The notes below the pieces were generated by a model. The model had not been told where the DNA came from. It did not search any database and saw only the letters and a list, made by a program, of their open reading frames with translations. A program made the position numbers and the translations under genes. This document shows positions 55,269-63,563 of a stretch of DNA of 64,000 bases, piece by piece (the first letter of the stretch is position 1; each line of letters opens with the position of its first letter). Source of the DNA: Hyphomonas sp. (GTDB lineage: Bacteria > Pseudomonadota > Alphaproteobacteria > Caulobacterales > Hyphomonadaceae); assembly GCF_018402285.1 (NCBI RefSeq), contig NZ_JAGYJH010000006.1, forward strand, positions 62,001 to 126,000, given 5' to 3'.

Positions 55269-55808
55269 TCAGCTTGCGGGCAGAAGCACCGTGTCGATCA
55301 CGTGAATGATGCCATTGGAGGCCCTGATGTCTGCCGTGATAACGGTCGCGCCATTGACGCGGACGCCGTCGGTTCCATCGATCGAAACCGTGCCATTGAG
55401 TGTTTCGGCGTCCAGCATTTTCCCGGCGAGGTCGTTGGACTTAACTTTACCTGCGATCACGTGCAGCTTCAGGATGCCTGCGAGCGCGTCCCTGTTCTCT
55501 GGCAGAAGAAGCGACTCAACCGTGCCGGCCGGAAGTTTGGCAAAGGCTTCGTCGGTGGGCGCGAACACGGTCAGCGGACCTTCGCCCTTCAGAGCGTCAA
55601 CCAGGCCAGCGGCCTCGGCAGCTGCCAGCAGCGTCGAGAAGCTTCCCGCGGCGGCTGCGGTTTCAACGATGTCGGAGGTAGGCTTAACGTAGTCGCCCTT
55701 TGCGGATTCAGCCTTTTCGGCTTTCTCACTCTTGTCGCCATGATGGCCGGCTGTGGCGGGCAGGGCGATCAGAAGCGCGGCAGCGGCCGCGGTAACGAGC
55801 ATTTTCAT
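55269..55808 (-). CDS. Secreted fasciclin-domain protein (copy 3)
   Basis: A 179-residue FAS1 protein. Signal peptide (about 1-21, ending ATAG), a charged Lys/Glu/Ala spacer ([13 protein letters not shown]), then the FAS1 domain with [25 protein letters not shown] and [14 protein letters not shown]. It is the most conserved of the three tandem copies and has its own strong terminator, so it may be transcribed separately. Confidence 0.9.
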   Translation of the reverse strand: MKMLVTAAAAALLIALPATAGHHGDKSEKAEKAESAKGDYVKPTSDIVETAAAAGSFSTLLAAAEAAGLVDALKGEGPLTVFAPTDEAFAKLPAGTVESLLLPENRDALAGILKLHVIAGKVKSNDLAGKMLDAETLNGTVSIDGTDGVRVNGATVITADIRASNGIIHVIDTVLLPAS

Positions 55809-56025
55809 GAGTCTGTCCTGTCTGTCTGAACATGCGCTGCCAGTATGGGCAGCTGATATCCTCTACGACATGAAATACGATATGGTTTGTATCATGACCG
55901 ATCTTTAATGAACCGGTGCCCGGAACCACAGAAGCATCTGTCCGTAATCACGGGACATTTCACGGGCTTGTCAGAAACGCTCTCTGTCCAAAGCCCGCAA
56001 TTGGCTGTTATAACTTGGTTTGCTC

Positions 56026-56730
56026 ATGAGCCTTTGGATGACACTCCTCGAAAGTGGCCGGCGCCTGTTCGACCATGGACCTGACCCCGATCCGGCGCCG
56101 GGCCCTGAAGCCTGCGCGCCTGATGCCAATGATGTCGGGTTCACGGCAGCCGTTGTCGGCCTTGGCGCCAAGATGGCGATGGCTGACGGCCAGGTCACCG
56201 ACCGGGAGATCATGGTGTTCGCCCGCGTCTTCCGTGCCCCGCCCGAGGAGGCAGAGAACGTCCGGCGGGTGTTCAATCTCGCCCGCCAGACAGTGAAGGG
56301 CTACGAATCCTATGCCCGGCGCATCGGGCGGCGCTACAGCCACCGACCATGCCTGCTGGAGGGCGTTCTCGATGGCCTCTTCCAGATCGCGGGGGCAGAC
56401 GGCGTCGTAACCCAGCCGGAGCTGCAATACCTGCGCACGGTATCTGAAGCCTTCGGTTTCAGCGAGGCGACGTTCCGGCGCATTCGCGCCAGCCATCTCG
56501 GCCCAGACCGGGACGACCCCTACCACGTGCTCGGCGTGGCCCATGATGCAGAGTTCACAGACATCCGCCTGGCCTACCGGCGCCTGATGGCGGACCATCA
56601 TCCTGACCGGATCGTACAGATGGGGGCTCCGCGGGAGTTTGAAGGCAGCCTCCATGCCAAGGCGGCGGCGATAACGGCTGCCTACGCCAAGATCCGCGCC
56701 GAGCGCGGCCTGCTGGTGCGTCAGGATTAA
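56026..56730 (+). CDS. TerB/J-domain co-chaperone (DjlA-like)
   Basis: A 234-residue protein combining an N-terminal TerB-like helical domain (about 35-145; FTAAVVGLGAKMAMADGQVTDREI, LFQIAGADGVVTQPE) and a C-terminal J domain (about 165-232) with the intact HPD in LMADHHPDRIVQ. J domains stimulate DnaK. Unlike E. coli DjlA it has no clear membrane anchor, apart from a slightly hydrophobic first ten residues. The ATG at 56026 gives the MSLW start common to relatives. Confidence 0.82.
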   Translation: MSLWMTLLESGRRLFDHGPDPDPAPGPEACAPDANDVGFTAAVVGLGAKMAMADGQVTDREIMVFARVFRAPPEEAENVRRVFNLARQTVKGYESYARRIGRRYSHRPCLLEGVLDGLFQIAGADGVVTQPELQYLRTVSEAFGFSEATFRRIRASHLGPDRDDPYHVLGVAHDAEFTDIRLAYRRLMADHHPDRIVQMGAPREFEGSLHAKAAAITAAYAKIRAERGLLVRQD

Positions 56731-56820
56731 GCCCCTTTGCGGCAAATGGTGCGAAGATTGCCTTGCCTGCGTTGACGCTCCGCCATCATCGCGCCATCTT
56801 AATGGGTGAAAGTGATCCTC

Positions 56821-57105
56821 ATGGTACAGACACGCGCCCCTTCCGATCCGATGACCAGCCTGATCTCCGCCCTTCGCGGGGCGGTTGCCCTGACCGCACA
56901 ATTGCTCGCCGGCTTGATGCTGGTGCTGGTGGCAGGCCTCGTTGCTCTGGTCACCGCGATTGCCGGGATCACGCTCGCGGCAGCGGCCATCGCGATGCGC
57001 CTTTCTGCGTCGCGCAAGATGCGCCCGGCAAACAGCCCGGCGGTAACTGAAGTTGGCATTACCCTTGAAGCCCGCCCAACGCCGCGCGGCTGGACGGTAG
57101 AATAG
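56821..57105 (+). CDS. Small membrane protein, unknown
   Basis: A 94-residue protein with a long Leu/Val/Ala-rich hydrophobic stretch (about residues 20-60), probably two spans, and a short basic tail. No family recognised. A GTG at 56806 would add five residues. It ends 11 bases before the palindrome that precedes idi, so it marks the left boundary of the photosynthesis region. Confidence 0.5.
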   Translation: MVQTRAPSDPMTSLISALRGAVALTAQLLAGLMLVLVAGLVALVTAIAGITLAAAAIAMRLSASRKMRPANSPAVTEVGITLEARPTPRGWTVE

Positions 57106-57115
57106 TAAAAACAGA

Positions 57116-57144
57116 TTGACACAACAAGGTGTCAATGAATTATC
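57116..57144 (+). promoter_or_regulatory. Promoter with overlapping palindromic operator upstream of idi
   Basis: The 20-base inverted repeat TTGACACAACAAGGTGTCAA (57116-57135) has seven-base perfect arms. Its first six bases also match a sigma-70 -35 box, and AATTAT (57138-57143) 16 bases later is a fair -10 box. A repressor bound here would cover the -35 box. A near-identical palindrome precedes bchI at 58413-58432. Confidence 0.6.
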
Positions 57145-57173
57145 AGCATCGAAGCGTTCCGGAGAACGTTCTG

Positions 57174-57724
57174 ATGAACGACCAGGCTGAACAGGTAATA
57201 CTTGTAGATGAGGCGGACAGGGCTTTCAGCCCTGGCGGTAAGCTGCAAACTCACGAGCAAGGCCTCCTGCATCGAGCGTTCTCGGTATTCGTTTTCAATC
57301 ACGCGGGAGAATGCCTGATCCAGAAGCGGGCATCGGGCAAATATCACTCCGCCGGCAAATGGGCCAACAGTTGCTGTGGCCATCCAAGGCCAGGCGAACC
57401 CACAGGCAAGGCTGCTGCGCGGCGGCTCACAGAGGAAACCGGACTTAAGGTGCCGCTCGTCTATGGTTTCAAGAGCAGGTATATCGCCAAGCTCGACAAT
57501 CAGATGATTGAAAATGAGATCCCGCATCTGTTCTTTGGCCGCAGTTCTCAATCCCCCAGCCCAACCCTGAAGAAATCGAAGAGATAGAGTGGGTTACGCT
57601 CGAGGAACTTGAGCGGGATGCCCGCCTGAGACCGGATAGGTACGCTATCTGGCTACGCCACTATATGGATCGGCATTCGGTCGCGCTCCGTCTCTGGAGA
57701 GACCGGACTTTATTGGCCGCCTGA
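57174..57724 (+). pseudogene. idi: Isopentenyl-diphosphate isomerase (type I), apparent frameshift
   Basis: IDI interconverts isopentenyl and dimethylallyl diphosphate and is often located in photosynthesis clusters. The N-terminal frame is good: EQVILVDEADRAFSPGGK, the WANSCCGHPRPGE motif with the catalytic cysteine, and ENEIPHLFFGR with the active-site glutamate. The frame then stops at 57587, but IEWVTLEELERDARLRPDRY and WRDRTLLAA continue in another frame to the TGA at 57724. One extra C in the CCCCC run (57553-57557) joins both. Start at 57174 with GGAGAA seven bases upstream. Either sequencing error or inactivation. Confidence 0.8.
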
Positions 57725-57788
57725 TTCTTGGCGGCAAGACGGAATGAGCTATCTTCCCTCATAACAGGGTAAGAAAAGGAGGAACTAA

Positions 57789-58340
57789 ATGCGCCAAACA
57801 TTGCGTACACTGGCAGTCCCGGTACTGGGCGGCCTGGCAATCATTCTCGCTGCTTGTGGCGGGTCTGACACAAGCGCCCCGGCACCGGCACCTGCGACTG
57901 CGCCGGAAGAAGCAGCTCCCGCAGAGCCTGCGCCCGCAGAAACGCCACCTGCCGAACCGGCAGCAGAGGTCACAGCTGAGCCGACCGAAGCCTCAGCTCC
58001 GGCTGATCCGGCTGCTACAGGCTATGCGGCCTATACCGGCGATCCGGCGAAAGGAAAGCGTGTGTTCGCGCAGTGCATGACCTGCCATGCCGTGCAGGAA
58101 GGCCGGAACAATGTCGGCCCGTCGCTGTATCAGATTGTCGGCCGGGAATCGGGCACCATTCCCGGGTTCAAATATTCTTCAGCCAACGCCGAATCCAATG
58201 TCGTCTGGACCGAGGAAAATCTGTTTGAATACCTTGAAAATCCGCAGGCATACATTCCTGGCACCATCATGGTGTTTCCGGGTTTGCGCAATCCGCAGGA
58301 CCGCGCAGACGTGATTGCCTATCTCAAGAACCCCACCTGA
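57789..58340 (+). CDS. Membrane-tethered c2-like cytochrome c
   Basis: A 183-residue lipoprotein cytochrome: signal peptide and lipobox LAAC (Cys23), a Pro/Ala/Glu-rich flexible linker (about 28-78), then a class I cytochrome domain with the heme site CMTCH (96-100), [24 protein letters not shown] and the axial methionine Met161 in PGTIMVF. The domain resembles cytochrome c2/c552. Placed between idi and bchI, it may carry electrons from the bc1 complex to the photosynthetic reaction centre or to an oxidase. A very good AAGGAGGA ribosome site precedes the ATG. Confidence 0.85.
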   Translation: MRQTLRTLAVPVLGGLAIILAACGGSDTSAPAPAPATAPEEAAPAEPAPAETPPAEPAAEVTAEPTEASAPADPAATGYAAYTGDPAKGKRVFAQCMTCHAVQEGRNNVGPSLYQIVGRESGTIPGFKYSSANAESNVVWTEENLFEYLENPQAYIPGTIMVFPGLRNPQDRADVIAYLKNPT

Positions 58341-58372
58341 TCACCTGAAACGCTCAATGAGCGCAAATTAAA

Positions 58373-58400
58373 GCCGCCTGATCCTGTCAGGCGGCTTTTA
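58373..58400 (+). terminator. Rho-independent terminator after the cytochrome gene
   Basis: GCCGCCTGA (58373-58381) and TCAGGCGGC (58387-58395) form a perfect nine-pair stem with a five-base loop, followed by TTTTATTGT. It separates the idi/cytochrome transcript from bchI. Confidence 0.93.
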
Positions 58401-58412
58401 TTGTATTCGAAG

Positions 58413-58432
58413 TTGACATACGCTGGTGTCAA
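58413..58432. promoter_or_regulatory. Palindromic operator upstream of bchI
   Basis: TTGACATACGCTGGTGTCAA matches the palindrome before idi at 13 of 14 arm positions with the same spacing. The left arm again resembles a -35 box, but the expected -10 position is poor. It ends 24 bases before the likely bchI start, directly after the terminator of the previous unit. Confidence 0.6.
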
Positions 58433-58456
58433 CCTGTGTTGATGCGAGGCCTGCTT

Positions 58457-59470
58457 GTGACTTTATTTCCCTTTGCGGCCATCGTGGGCCAGCAGGACCT
58501 GAAGGACGCGCTCATGATGGCCGCCATCGAGCCTTCCATCGGGGGCGTGCTGGCGCTGGGTGACCGGGGTACGGGGAAGTCCACCGCGATCCGTGCGCTG
58601 GCCGAACTACTGCCGGAAATCGACATAGTGAAGGGGTGCCGGTTCAACTGCGCGCCGGACTCGAGCGCCGGAATGTGCGAGGCATGTTCAAAGCCCGGAA
58701 GGCGCGCGACGCGGCGGGTCACGGCGCCGGTAGTGGACTTGCCTCTGGGCGCGACAGAAGACCGTGTGACCGGCGCTCTGGATCTTGAGCGCGCGCTTGC
58801 GCATGGTGAGAAGCAGTTTGAGCCTGGCCTTCTCGCGCGTGCTCACAGGGGCTTTCTTTACATCGACGAAGTCAATCTGCTCGATGACCATCTCGTGGAC
58901 CTGCTCCTGGATGTCGCGGCCTCCGGTGAGAATGTTGTCGAACGCGAAGGGCTCAGCATCCGGCATCCTTCCCGCTTTGTGCTGGTAGGCAGCGGAAATC
59001 CTGAGGAGGGGGACCTGCGCCCTCAGCTACTGGACCGGTTTGGTCTTTGTGTAGACGTGCGCACGACATCGGAAATGAAAGAACGTATCGAGATTGTCCG
59101 GCGCCGCGATGCGTATGAGCGCAACCCGGATAACTTTATCGAAGTCTGGGCGGATGCAACGGGCGAGCTTCGGGAGCAGATCACCCGGGCGCGCGCCCTA
59201 ATGGGTTGCATAGAAGTGCCCGAAGCGATCCTGGAAAAGGCTGTCGAGCTTTGTTGCAAACTCGGGGCGGACGGTCTGCGGGGAGAGTTGACGCTGCTGC
59301 GCGCAGCCCGGGCGCGGGCGGCGCTCGATGGGGCAGAAACTGTTTCGGAGGAAATGCTGAAGTCGGTGGCCGTTTCCGCGCTGCGCCACAGGTTGCGGAA
59401 GGATCCGCTGGACGACACGGATGCTTCGGTGCGTGTCGAACGCGCGATGGCGGAAGTTCTTGTCTCATGA
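58457..59470 (+). CDS. bchI: Magnesium chelatase ATPase subunit I
   Basis: BchI is the AAA+ motor that, with BchD and BchH, inserts magnesium into protoporphyrin IX, the first committed step of bacteriochlorophyll synthesis. Walker A is GDRGTGKST (residues 35-43); Walker B is FLYIDEVNLLDDHLVDLLLD; VLVGSGNPEEGDLRPQLLDRFGL gives sensor and Arg finger. The start GTG at 58457 has GCGAGG seven bases upstream; ATG at 58442 lacks a ribosome site and lies close to the palindrome. This gives 337 residues, normal for the family. The stop overlaps the bchD start. Confidence 0.94.
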   Translation: MTLFPFAAIVGQQDLKDALMMAAIEPSIGGVLALGDRGTGKSTAIRALAELLPEIDIVKGCRFNCAPDSSAGMCEACSKPGRRATRRVTAPVVDLPLGATEDRVTGALDLERALAHGEKQFEPGLLARAHRGFLYIDEVNLLDDHLVDLLLDVAASGENVVEREGLSIRHPSRFVLVGSGNPEEGDLRPQLLDRFGLCVDVRTTSEMKERIEIVRRRDAYERNPDNFIEVWADATGELREQITRARALMGCIEVPEAILEKAVELCCKLGADGLRGELTLLRAARARAALDGAETVSEEMLKSVAVSALRHRLRKDPLDDTDASVRVERAMAEVLVS

Positions 59471-61245
59471 TACTGCCCGGCCACCTCGATGAAGCAAAAG
59501 GACTATGCCGGGAAACACTTGCCTCACTGCAAACAGAAGCTGCCCGCAAGGCTGACCTTATGCTGGCGCTGGCCTCGCTGCTGCCGTCGCGAACTGGCGG
59601 CCTCATCGTCGATGGGGCCTCTCCAGATGCGGCGGCGCAACTCAGCCAAAAGCTTTCCGGCTGGACAAGCACCAAAGCCCGCGCCAGGCGCCTGCCGGTT
59701 GGTATATCGGATGACGGGCTTTCTGGCGGCCTGGACCTGGCGGCGACGCTTGCGGCAGGGCGCCCGATAACACAGACAGGTATACTTTCTGCCGCAGACG
59801 GAGGATGTATCGTCATTCCGATGGCGGAGCGATTACCGCGGCGAACGGCTGCCCAGATTTCGCGCGCCGTGGATTGTGCTGGCATTTCGATTGAACGCGA
59901 AGGCATTTCGCTGAGCGCGCCAGCGCGGTTTGTCCTCCTCCTTCTCTCGGACACAGCTGATGAGAGCGAAAGCGTTCCTGATATTCTGGCGACACGCATT
60001 GCCTTCCGGCTGCAAGGTGCGTTCCTTCCGCCGCTGTGGGTGTCAACGATCGATGATGTCAGCCTTGGCAAAGCCCGGCAGGCTCTGGTGAATGTGGAAT
60101 TGCCGGAGCGCTGCATCGAGGCGATGGCAACAGCCTGCGATACGCTGGGCATTTCCGATCTGCGTGTTCTGGACTTTGCCTGTGCCAGCATGCGGGGCAT
60201 TGCCGCGCTTGCGGGTGCGTCCTGCGTGCAGGACGAACACGCTCAGCTTGCCGCAAGCCTCGTCCTCGGTCCTCGCGTAATGATGGTTGCCGATCCAGAA
60301 GACAGGGAACCGCCACCACCACCACCAGAAGCCGACCAGAAAGACAATGGCGGCGACGATCAACCGATGGATGATCTGGCAGAAATCATGATCTCCGCCG
60401 CCCGCTATGCGGCGCAAATTGATGCAGACGTGAAAAGACAAAAGAATCGCAGACGGATCAAAGGTGAGGTGGCGAGCGGAAAGTCCGGCGACATGATCGA
60501 TTCATGGCAACGCGGATCTCGGATAGACGCCCGCGCCGGTGATCCTCGGCGGCAGGGACGGTTGGACCTCATCGCCACTTTGCGTGCCGCAGCGCCCTGG
60601 CAAAAGATCAGGCCCCGCAGGGAAGGGGGCGCAACGATTTCGATCCGGGCGACCGACTTCCGTCTGAAACGTTTCCGGCACAGATCCGAAGCTGTCGTCA
60701 TTTTCGCGGTTGACGCTTCGGGATCTGCCGCCATGAACCGTCTCGCAGAAGCCAAGGGCGCCATCGAGTTTCTTTTGAGCGGTTGTTATGCGCGCCGCGA
60801 ATCCGTAGCGGTTTTGGCTTTTCGCCGTCAGTCTGCTGAAGTCCTGCTTCCACCGACCCGGTCATTAACGCGTGTCAAGCGATCCCTTGCGGGCCTCCCC
60901 GGGGGCGGGGGGACACCCCTCGCTGCAGGTATTTCGGCGGCGCAGATTTTGAGCGAACAGGAACTGCGCCGCCGGCGAAGCCCCTACATCGTTTTTCTGT
61001 CTGATGGACAGGCCAATGTGGGGCTCGACGGCGCCAGTGGCCGCGAGGGCGCCTCGGCGGATGCCAACCGGATGGCGCGCCGCCTGAAAGGAGCGCATCT
61101 GCCCATTCTCTTTCTTGATACGTCGCGACGTCCCAATGCAGATGCCCGGCGGCTGAGCGAGGAAATGGGAGCGCTCTACCGCCCTCTGCCATTTGCGGAC
61201 GGAAAGTCAGTTTCCGACACAGTCCGAAACGTATTGCTGAGTTGA
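59467..61245 (+). CDS. bchD: Magnesium chelatase subunit D
   Basis: A 592-residue Mg-chelatase D subunit. The N-terminal AAA-like domain has lost the normal Walker motifs, as is usual for BchD. A Pro-rich acidic linker (PPPPPP at about 282-287) leads to the C-terminal VWA domain with the metal site DASGS (416-420) and GGGGTPLAAG, then YIVFLSDGQANVGLDG. It pairs with BchI as a double ring. The ATG overlaps the bchI stop as ATGA, so they are translated together. Confidence 0.93.
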   Translation: MILPGHLDEAKGLCRETLASLQTEAARKADLMLALASLLPSRTGGLIVDGASPDAAAQLSQKLSGWTSTKARARRLPVGISDDGLSGGLDLAATLAAGRPITQTGILSAADGGCIVIPMAERLPRRTAAQISRAVDCAGISIEREGISLSAPARFVLLLLSDTADESESVPDILATRIAFRLQGAFLPPLWVSTIDDVSLGKARQALVNVELPERCIEAMATACDTLGISDLRVLDFACASMRGIAALAGASCVQDEHAQLAASLVLGPRVMMVADPEDREPPPPPPEADQKDNGGDDQPMDDLAEIMISAARYAAQIDADVKRQKNRRRIKGEVASGKSGDMIDSWQRGSRIDARAGDPRRQGRLDLIATLRAAAPWQKIRPRREGGATISIRATDFRLKRFRHRSEAVVIFAVDASGSAAMNRLAEAKGAIEFLLSGCYARRESVAVLAFRRQSAEVLLPPTRSLTRVKRSLAGLPGGGGTPLAAGISAAQILSEQELRRRRSPYIVFLSDGQANVGLDGASGREGASADANRMARRLKGAHLPILFLDTSRRPNADARRLSEEMGALYRPLPFADGKSVSDTVRNVLLS

Positions 61246-61255
61246 GGGGAATGAT

Positions 61256-62155
61256 ATGACCCGATCTCTTGACTGGCTGAAAGAGGGGCCTGGCTGGCCT
61301 AATCGGGCGTTCAGCCGGTTTGTGGACGCCGGTAGCTGCCGGTGGCATGTCCAGCAGGCGGGCGCGGGGCCAAAGGTGCTTCTTATTCATGGGACCGGCG
61401 CCTCAACACATTCCTGGGCGGGTCTTTTCCCGGCGCTTGCCGGCAGTTGCGATGTCCTGGCCGCAGATCTGCCCGGGCACGCTTTCACCCGATCTGCCTC
61501 ACCCGCAAACAGTTCACTTCCCGGAATGGCGGCTTCTCTTAAGGAGTTGCTCAGCCACACCGGCTTCCACCCCGATCATATCGTAGGGCATTCTGCAGGC
61601 GCCGCGATCGCCATTCGCCTTGCCGCAACAATGAACAGGCCGCCCAGAGCCATAGTGGGTCTCAATGGCGCTTTGCGGCCACTGCCCGGGATTGCCGGTC
61701 TGGCCGGGCCGATGATTGCGAAAGCCGTAACCATCAGCCCACTGATGGTATCTGCAATCTCAAGGAGCGCGCGTGATCAGGAGAGAGTCGCCCGCCTGAT
61801 CCGGTCAACCGGGTCTGAGCCGTCAAGTCCGTATCTTGAAATCTATACGCGCCTGTTCGCCTCACCCTACCACGTGCGCGGCGCGATGCGCATGATGGCA
61901 AACTGGGACGTGTCGAGGATAGAATCAGACATCGACCGCGCCAATTGCCCGCTCGTGTTGATCACAGGTGATCGCGATCACGCAGTTTCCCCGACAGAAG
62001 CTGTGGCCTTGGCGCGCCGCGCGTCAAATGTTCAGCACGTTCCGCTTCGGGGTCTGGGACATCTCGCCCATGAGGAAGACCCCGAATTGCTTGCTGCCAA
62101 GATTCTCGCTGTTTTGGAGAGCTGCGACAGCAAACGGATGAAAGCGCACGTATGA
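61256..62155 (+). CDS. bchO: BchO-type alpha/beta hydrolase of bacteriochlorophyll synthesis
   Basis: A 299-residue alpha/beta-hydrolase-fold protein. The nucleophile elbow is VGHSAGAAIAIRLA and the oxyanion region KVLLIHGTGASTHSW; the catalytic acid and histidine would be in TGDRDHAVSP and GLGHLAHEE. It matches BchO, encoded after bchID in purple bacteria and thought to assist Mg-chelatase, though its reaction is not established. It begins ten bases after bchD and overlaps the next gene as ATGA. Confidence 0.88.
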   Translation: MTRSLDWLKEGPGWPNRAFSRFVDAGSCRWHVQQAGAGPKVLLIHGTGASTHSWAGLFPALAGSCDVLAADLPGHAFTRSASPANSSLPGMAASLKELLSHTGFHPDHIVGHSAGAAIAIRLAATMNRPPRAIVGLNGALRPLPGIAGLAGPMIAKAVTISPLMVSAISRSARDQERVARLIRSTGSEPSSPYLEIYTRLFASPYHVRGAMRMMANWDVSRIESDIDRANCPLVLITGDRDHAVSPTEAVALARRASNVQHVPLRGLGHLAHEEDPELLAAKILAVLESCDSKRMKAHV

Positions 62156-63471
62156 TCACTCTGCCCGAAAGCCACGGACAACGCTTTCATCTCAGCAATG
62201 AAGTGCATGCCCGCCCGCCGGAACCCCTCAGCGGGTCCGTGAAGCTGTCCTGCATCGCCCTTACGACGGGCTGGCCGTATTCGGACAAGGATCAGGAAGT
62301 TGTCGCGGAACTGACCCGCCGCTATGGCGCGACACCGCCCGGTCCGGGCGTCAAGCATTACAGTGTCGATTTGAAGGATTTTCGCCTGATCTGGGAGCGG
62401 CATACGGAGTTTACCCGATATACCTTCATTGTGCCGGCCAGAAACGGCGACGCGTTTTCGCCTTCAGCGATCAGCGCCGCACCAGCCGACTGGATCAAGT
62501 CTCTGCCGGGAGAGTTGATTGTTGCGACACATGCCGCGCTCCTTCCGGGCGATGGCGACATCCCGGCGACCGGCGCCCTTTCCGAGCAGTATTTCAGCTC
62601 GAATGCACTGATCGGCGCAGCCATTGCAGGGGACGCAGGCATCACCATCACTGATTTTCGTTTGCATGCAGACGGGTTCTCCAGGTTTCTGCTTCTGAAC
62701 AGGACAATGACCCCCTGGCATGCGGGCCGTATCGTGCAGCGCCTTCTGGAGATCGAAACCTATCGCATCATGGCCCTGCTGGCTTTGCCGGTTGCGCAAT
62801 CACTTGTTCCGAAACTCTCGGCCTGGGAGGCAGAACTCTCCGAAATCACCGAAGCCATGACACTGGCCGGTGTGGACGATGAAGCCAAACTCCTCAACCG
62901 TCTTACGGCCCTGGAAGCGGCGATCGAGAAAAGCCACACACAGACCCAGTTCAGGTTTGGCGCCGCCGCCGCCTATTACGCTCTCGTGCAGCGCCGGATC
63001 GGCGAACTGAGGGAAGAGCGCCTGACGGACATGCAGACGTTTCACGAGTTTACCGAGCGCCGGCTCGCTCCAGCAATGGAAACCTGCATTTCCATATCGC
63101 GCCGCCAGTCTGCACTTTCGGAGCGCGTCGACCGCGCCGCTCAGCTTCTCTCGGCCAAGGTGGACAAGGCCCTGCAGCTGCAGAACCGCCAGATCCTCGA
63201 AAGCATGAACACCCGCGCAGAACTACAGTTGCGGCTTCAACAGACCGTTGAGGGTCTCTCGGTGGCGGCGATTACTTATTACATGGTTGGAGTTGTTGGC
63301 TACTTCGCGGGCGGGCTGGCGGCGATCGGGATTGATGTTGATCCGAAGTTCGCGATGGGGCTCGCCGTACCTGTGGCGCTGGGTCTGGCGGTTTATGGCG
63401 TCTGGCGCACACGCAAGGAACTGGCTGGACATCGCGGCGCATCAGTAAGCAAGCCCTCGGGTTCTTCGTAA
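62152..63471 (+). CDS. DUF3422 membrane protein in the bch operon
   Basis: A 439-residue protein of the DUF3422 family. The soluble N-terminal part (about 1-370) includes RFHLSNEVHARPPEPLS and WERHTEFTRYTFIV, and a helical region follows with ERLTDMQTFHEFTERRLAPAMETC. Two hydrophobic segments lie near the C terminus (about 378-397 and 402-420). Overall topology suggests a membrane-anchored cytoplasmic protein. Function is unknown. It overlaps bchO by four bases, so it belongs to the bchIDO transcript. I am not aware of an assigned role in photosynthesis. Confidence 0.8.
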   Translation: MITLPESHGQRFHLSNEVHARPPEPLSGSVKLSCIALTTGWPYSDKDQEVVAELTRRYGATPPGPGVKHYSVDLKDFRLIWERHTEFTRYTFIVPARNGDAFSPSAISAAPADWIKSLPGELIVATHAALLPGDGDIPATGALSEQYFSSNALIGAAIAGDAGITITDFRLHADGFSRFLLLNRTMTPWHAGRIVQRLLEIETYRIMALLALPVAQSLVPKLSAWEAELSEITEAMTLAGVDDEAKLLNRLTALEAAIEKSHTQTQFRFGAAAAYYALVQRRIGELREERLTDMQTFHEFTERRLAPAMETCISISRRQSALSERVDRAAQLLSAKVDKALQLQNRQILESMNTRAELQLRLQQTVEGLSVAAITYYMVGVVGYFAGGLAAIGIDVDPKFAMGLAVPVALGLAVYGVWRTRKELAGHRGASVSKPSGSS

Positions 63472-63563
63472 TGGTTGGGCGCTTCAGCCGGAGAGACTAT
63501 GTCTCAGGACGGGGGCGCCGGCGATGGGTAGGGGGTTAAGACGATCAATTTGGGAATGCGCTA

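Noticed and set aside
55868..55895. Imperfect palindrome CATGAAATAC...GTATCATG upstream of fasciclin copy 3
   Set aside because: The arms differ by two bases and no second copy was found near the other fasciclin genes.
57116..58432. PpsR/CrtJ (TGT-N12-ACA) or FnrL (TTGAT-N4-ATCAA) sites at the two palindromes
   Set aside because: Orientation and spacing do not fit either consensus; a TGT-N11-ACA string near 58402 is one base short.
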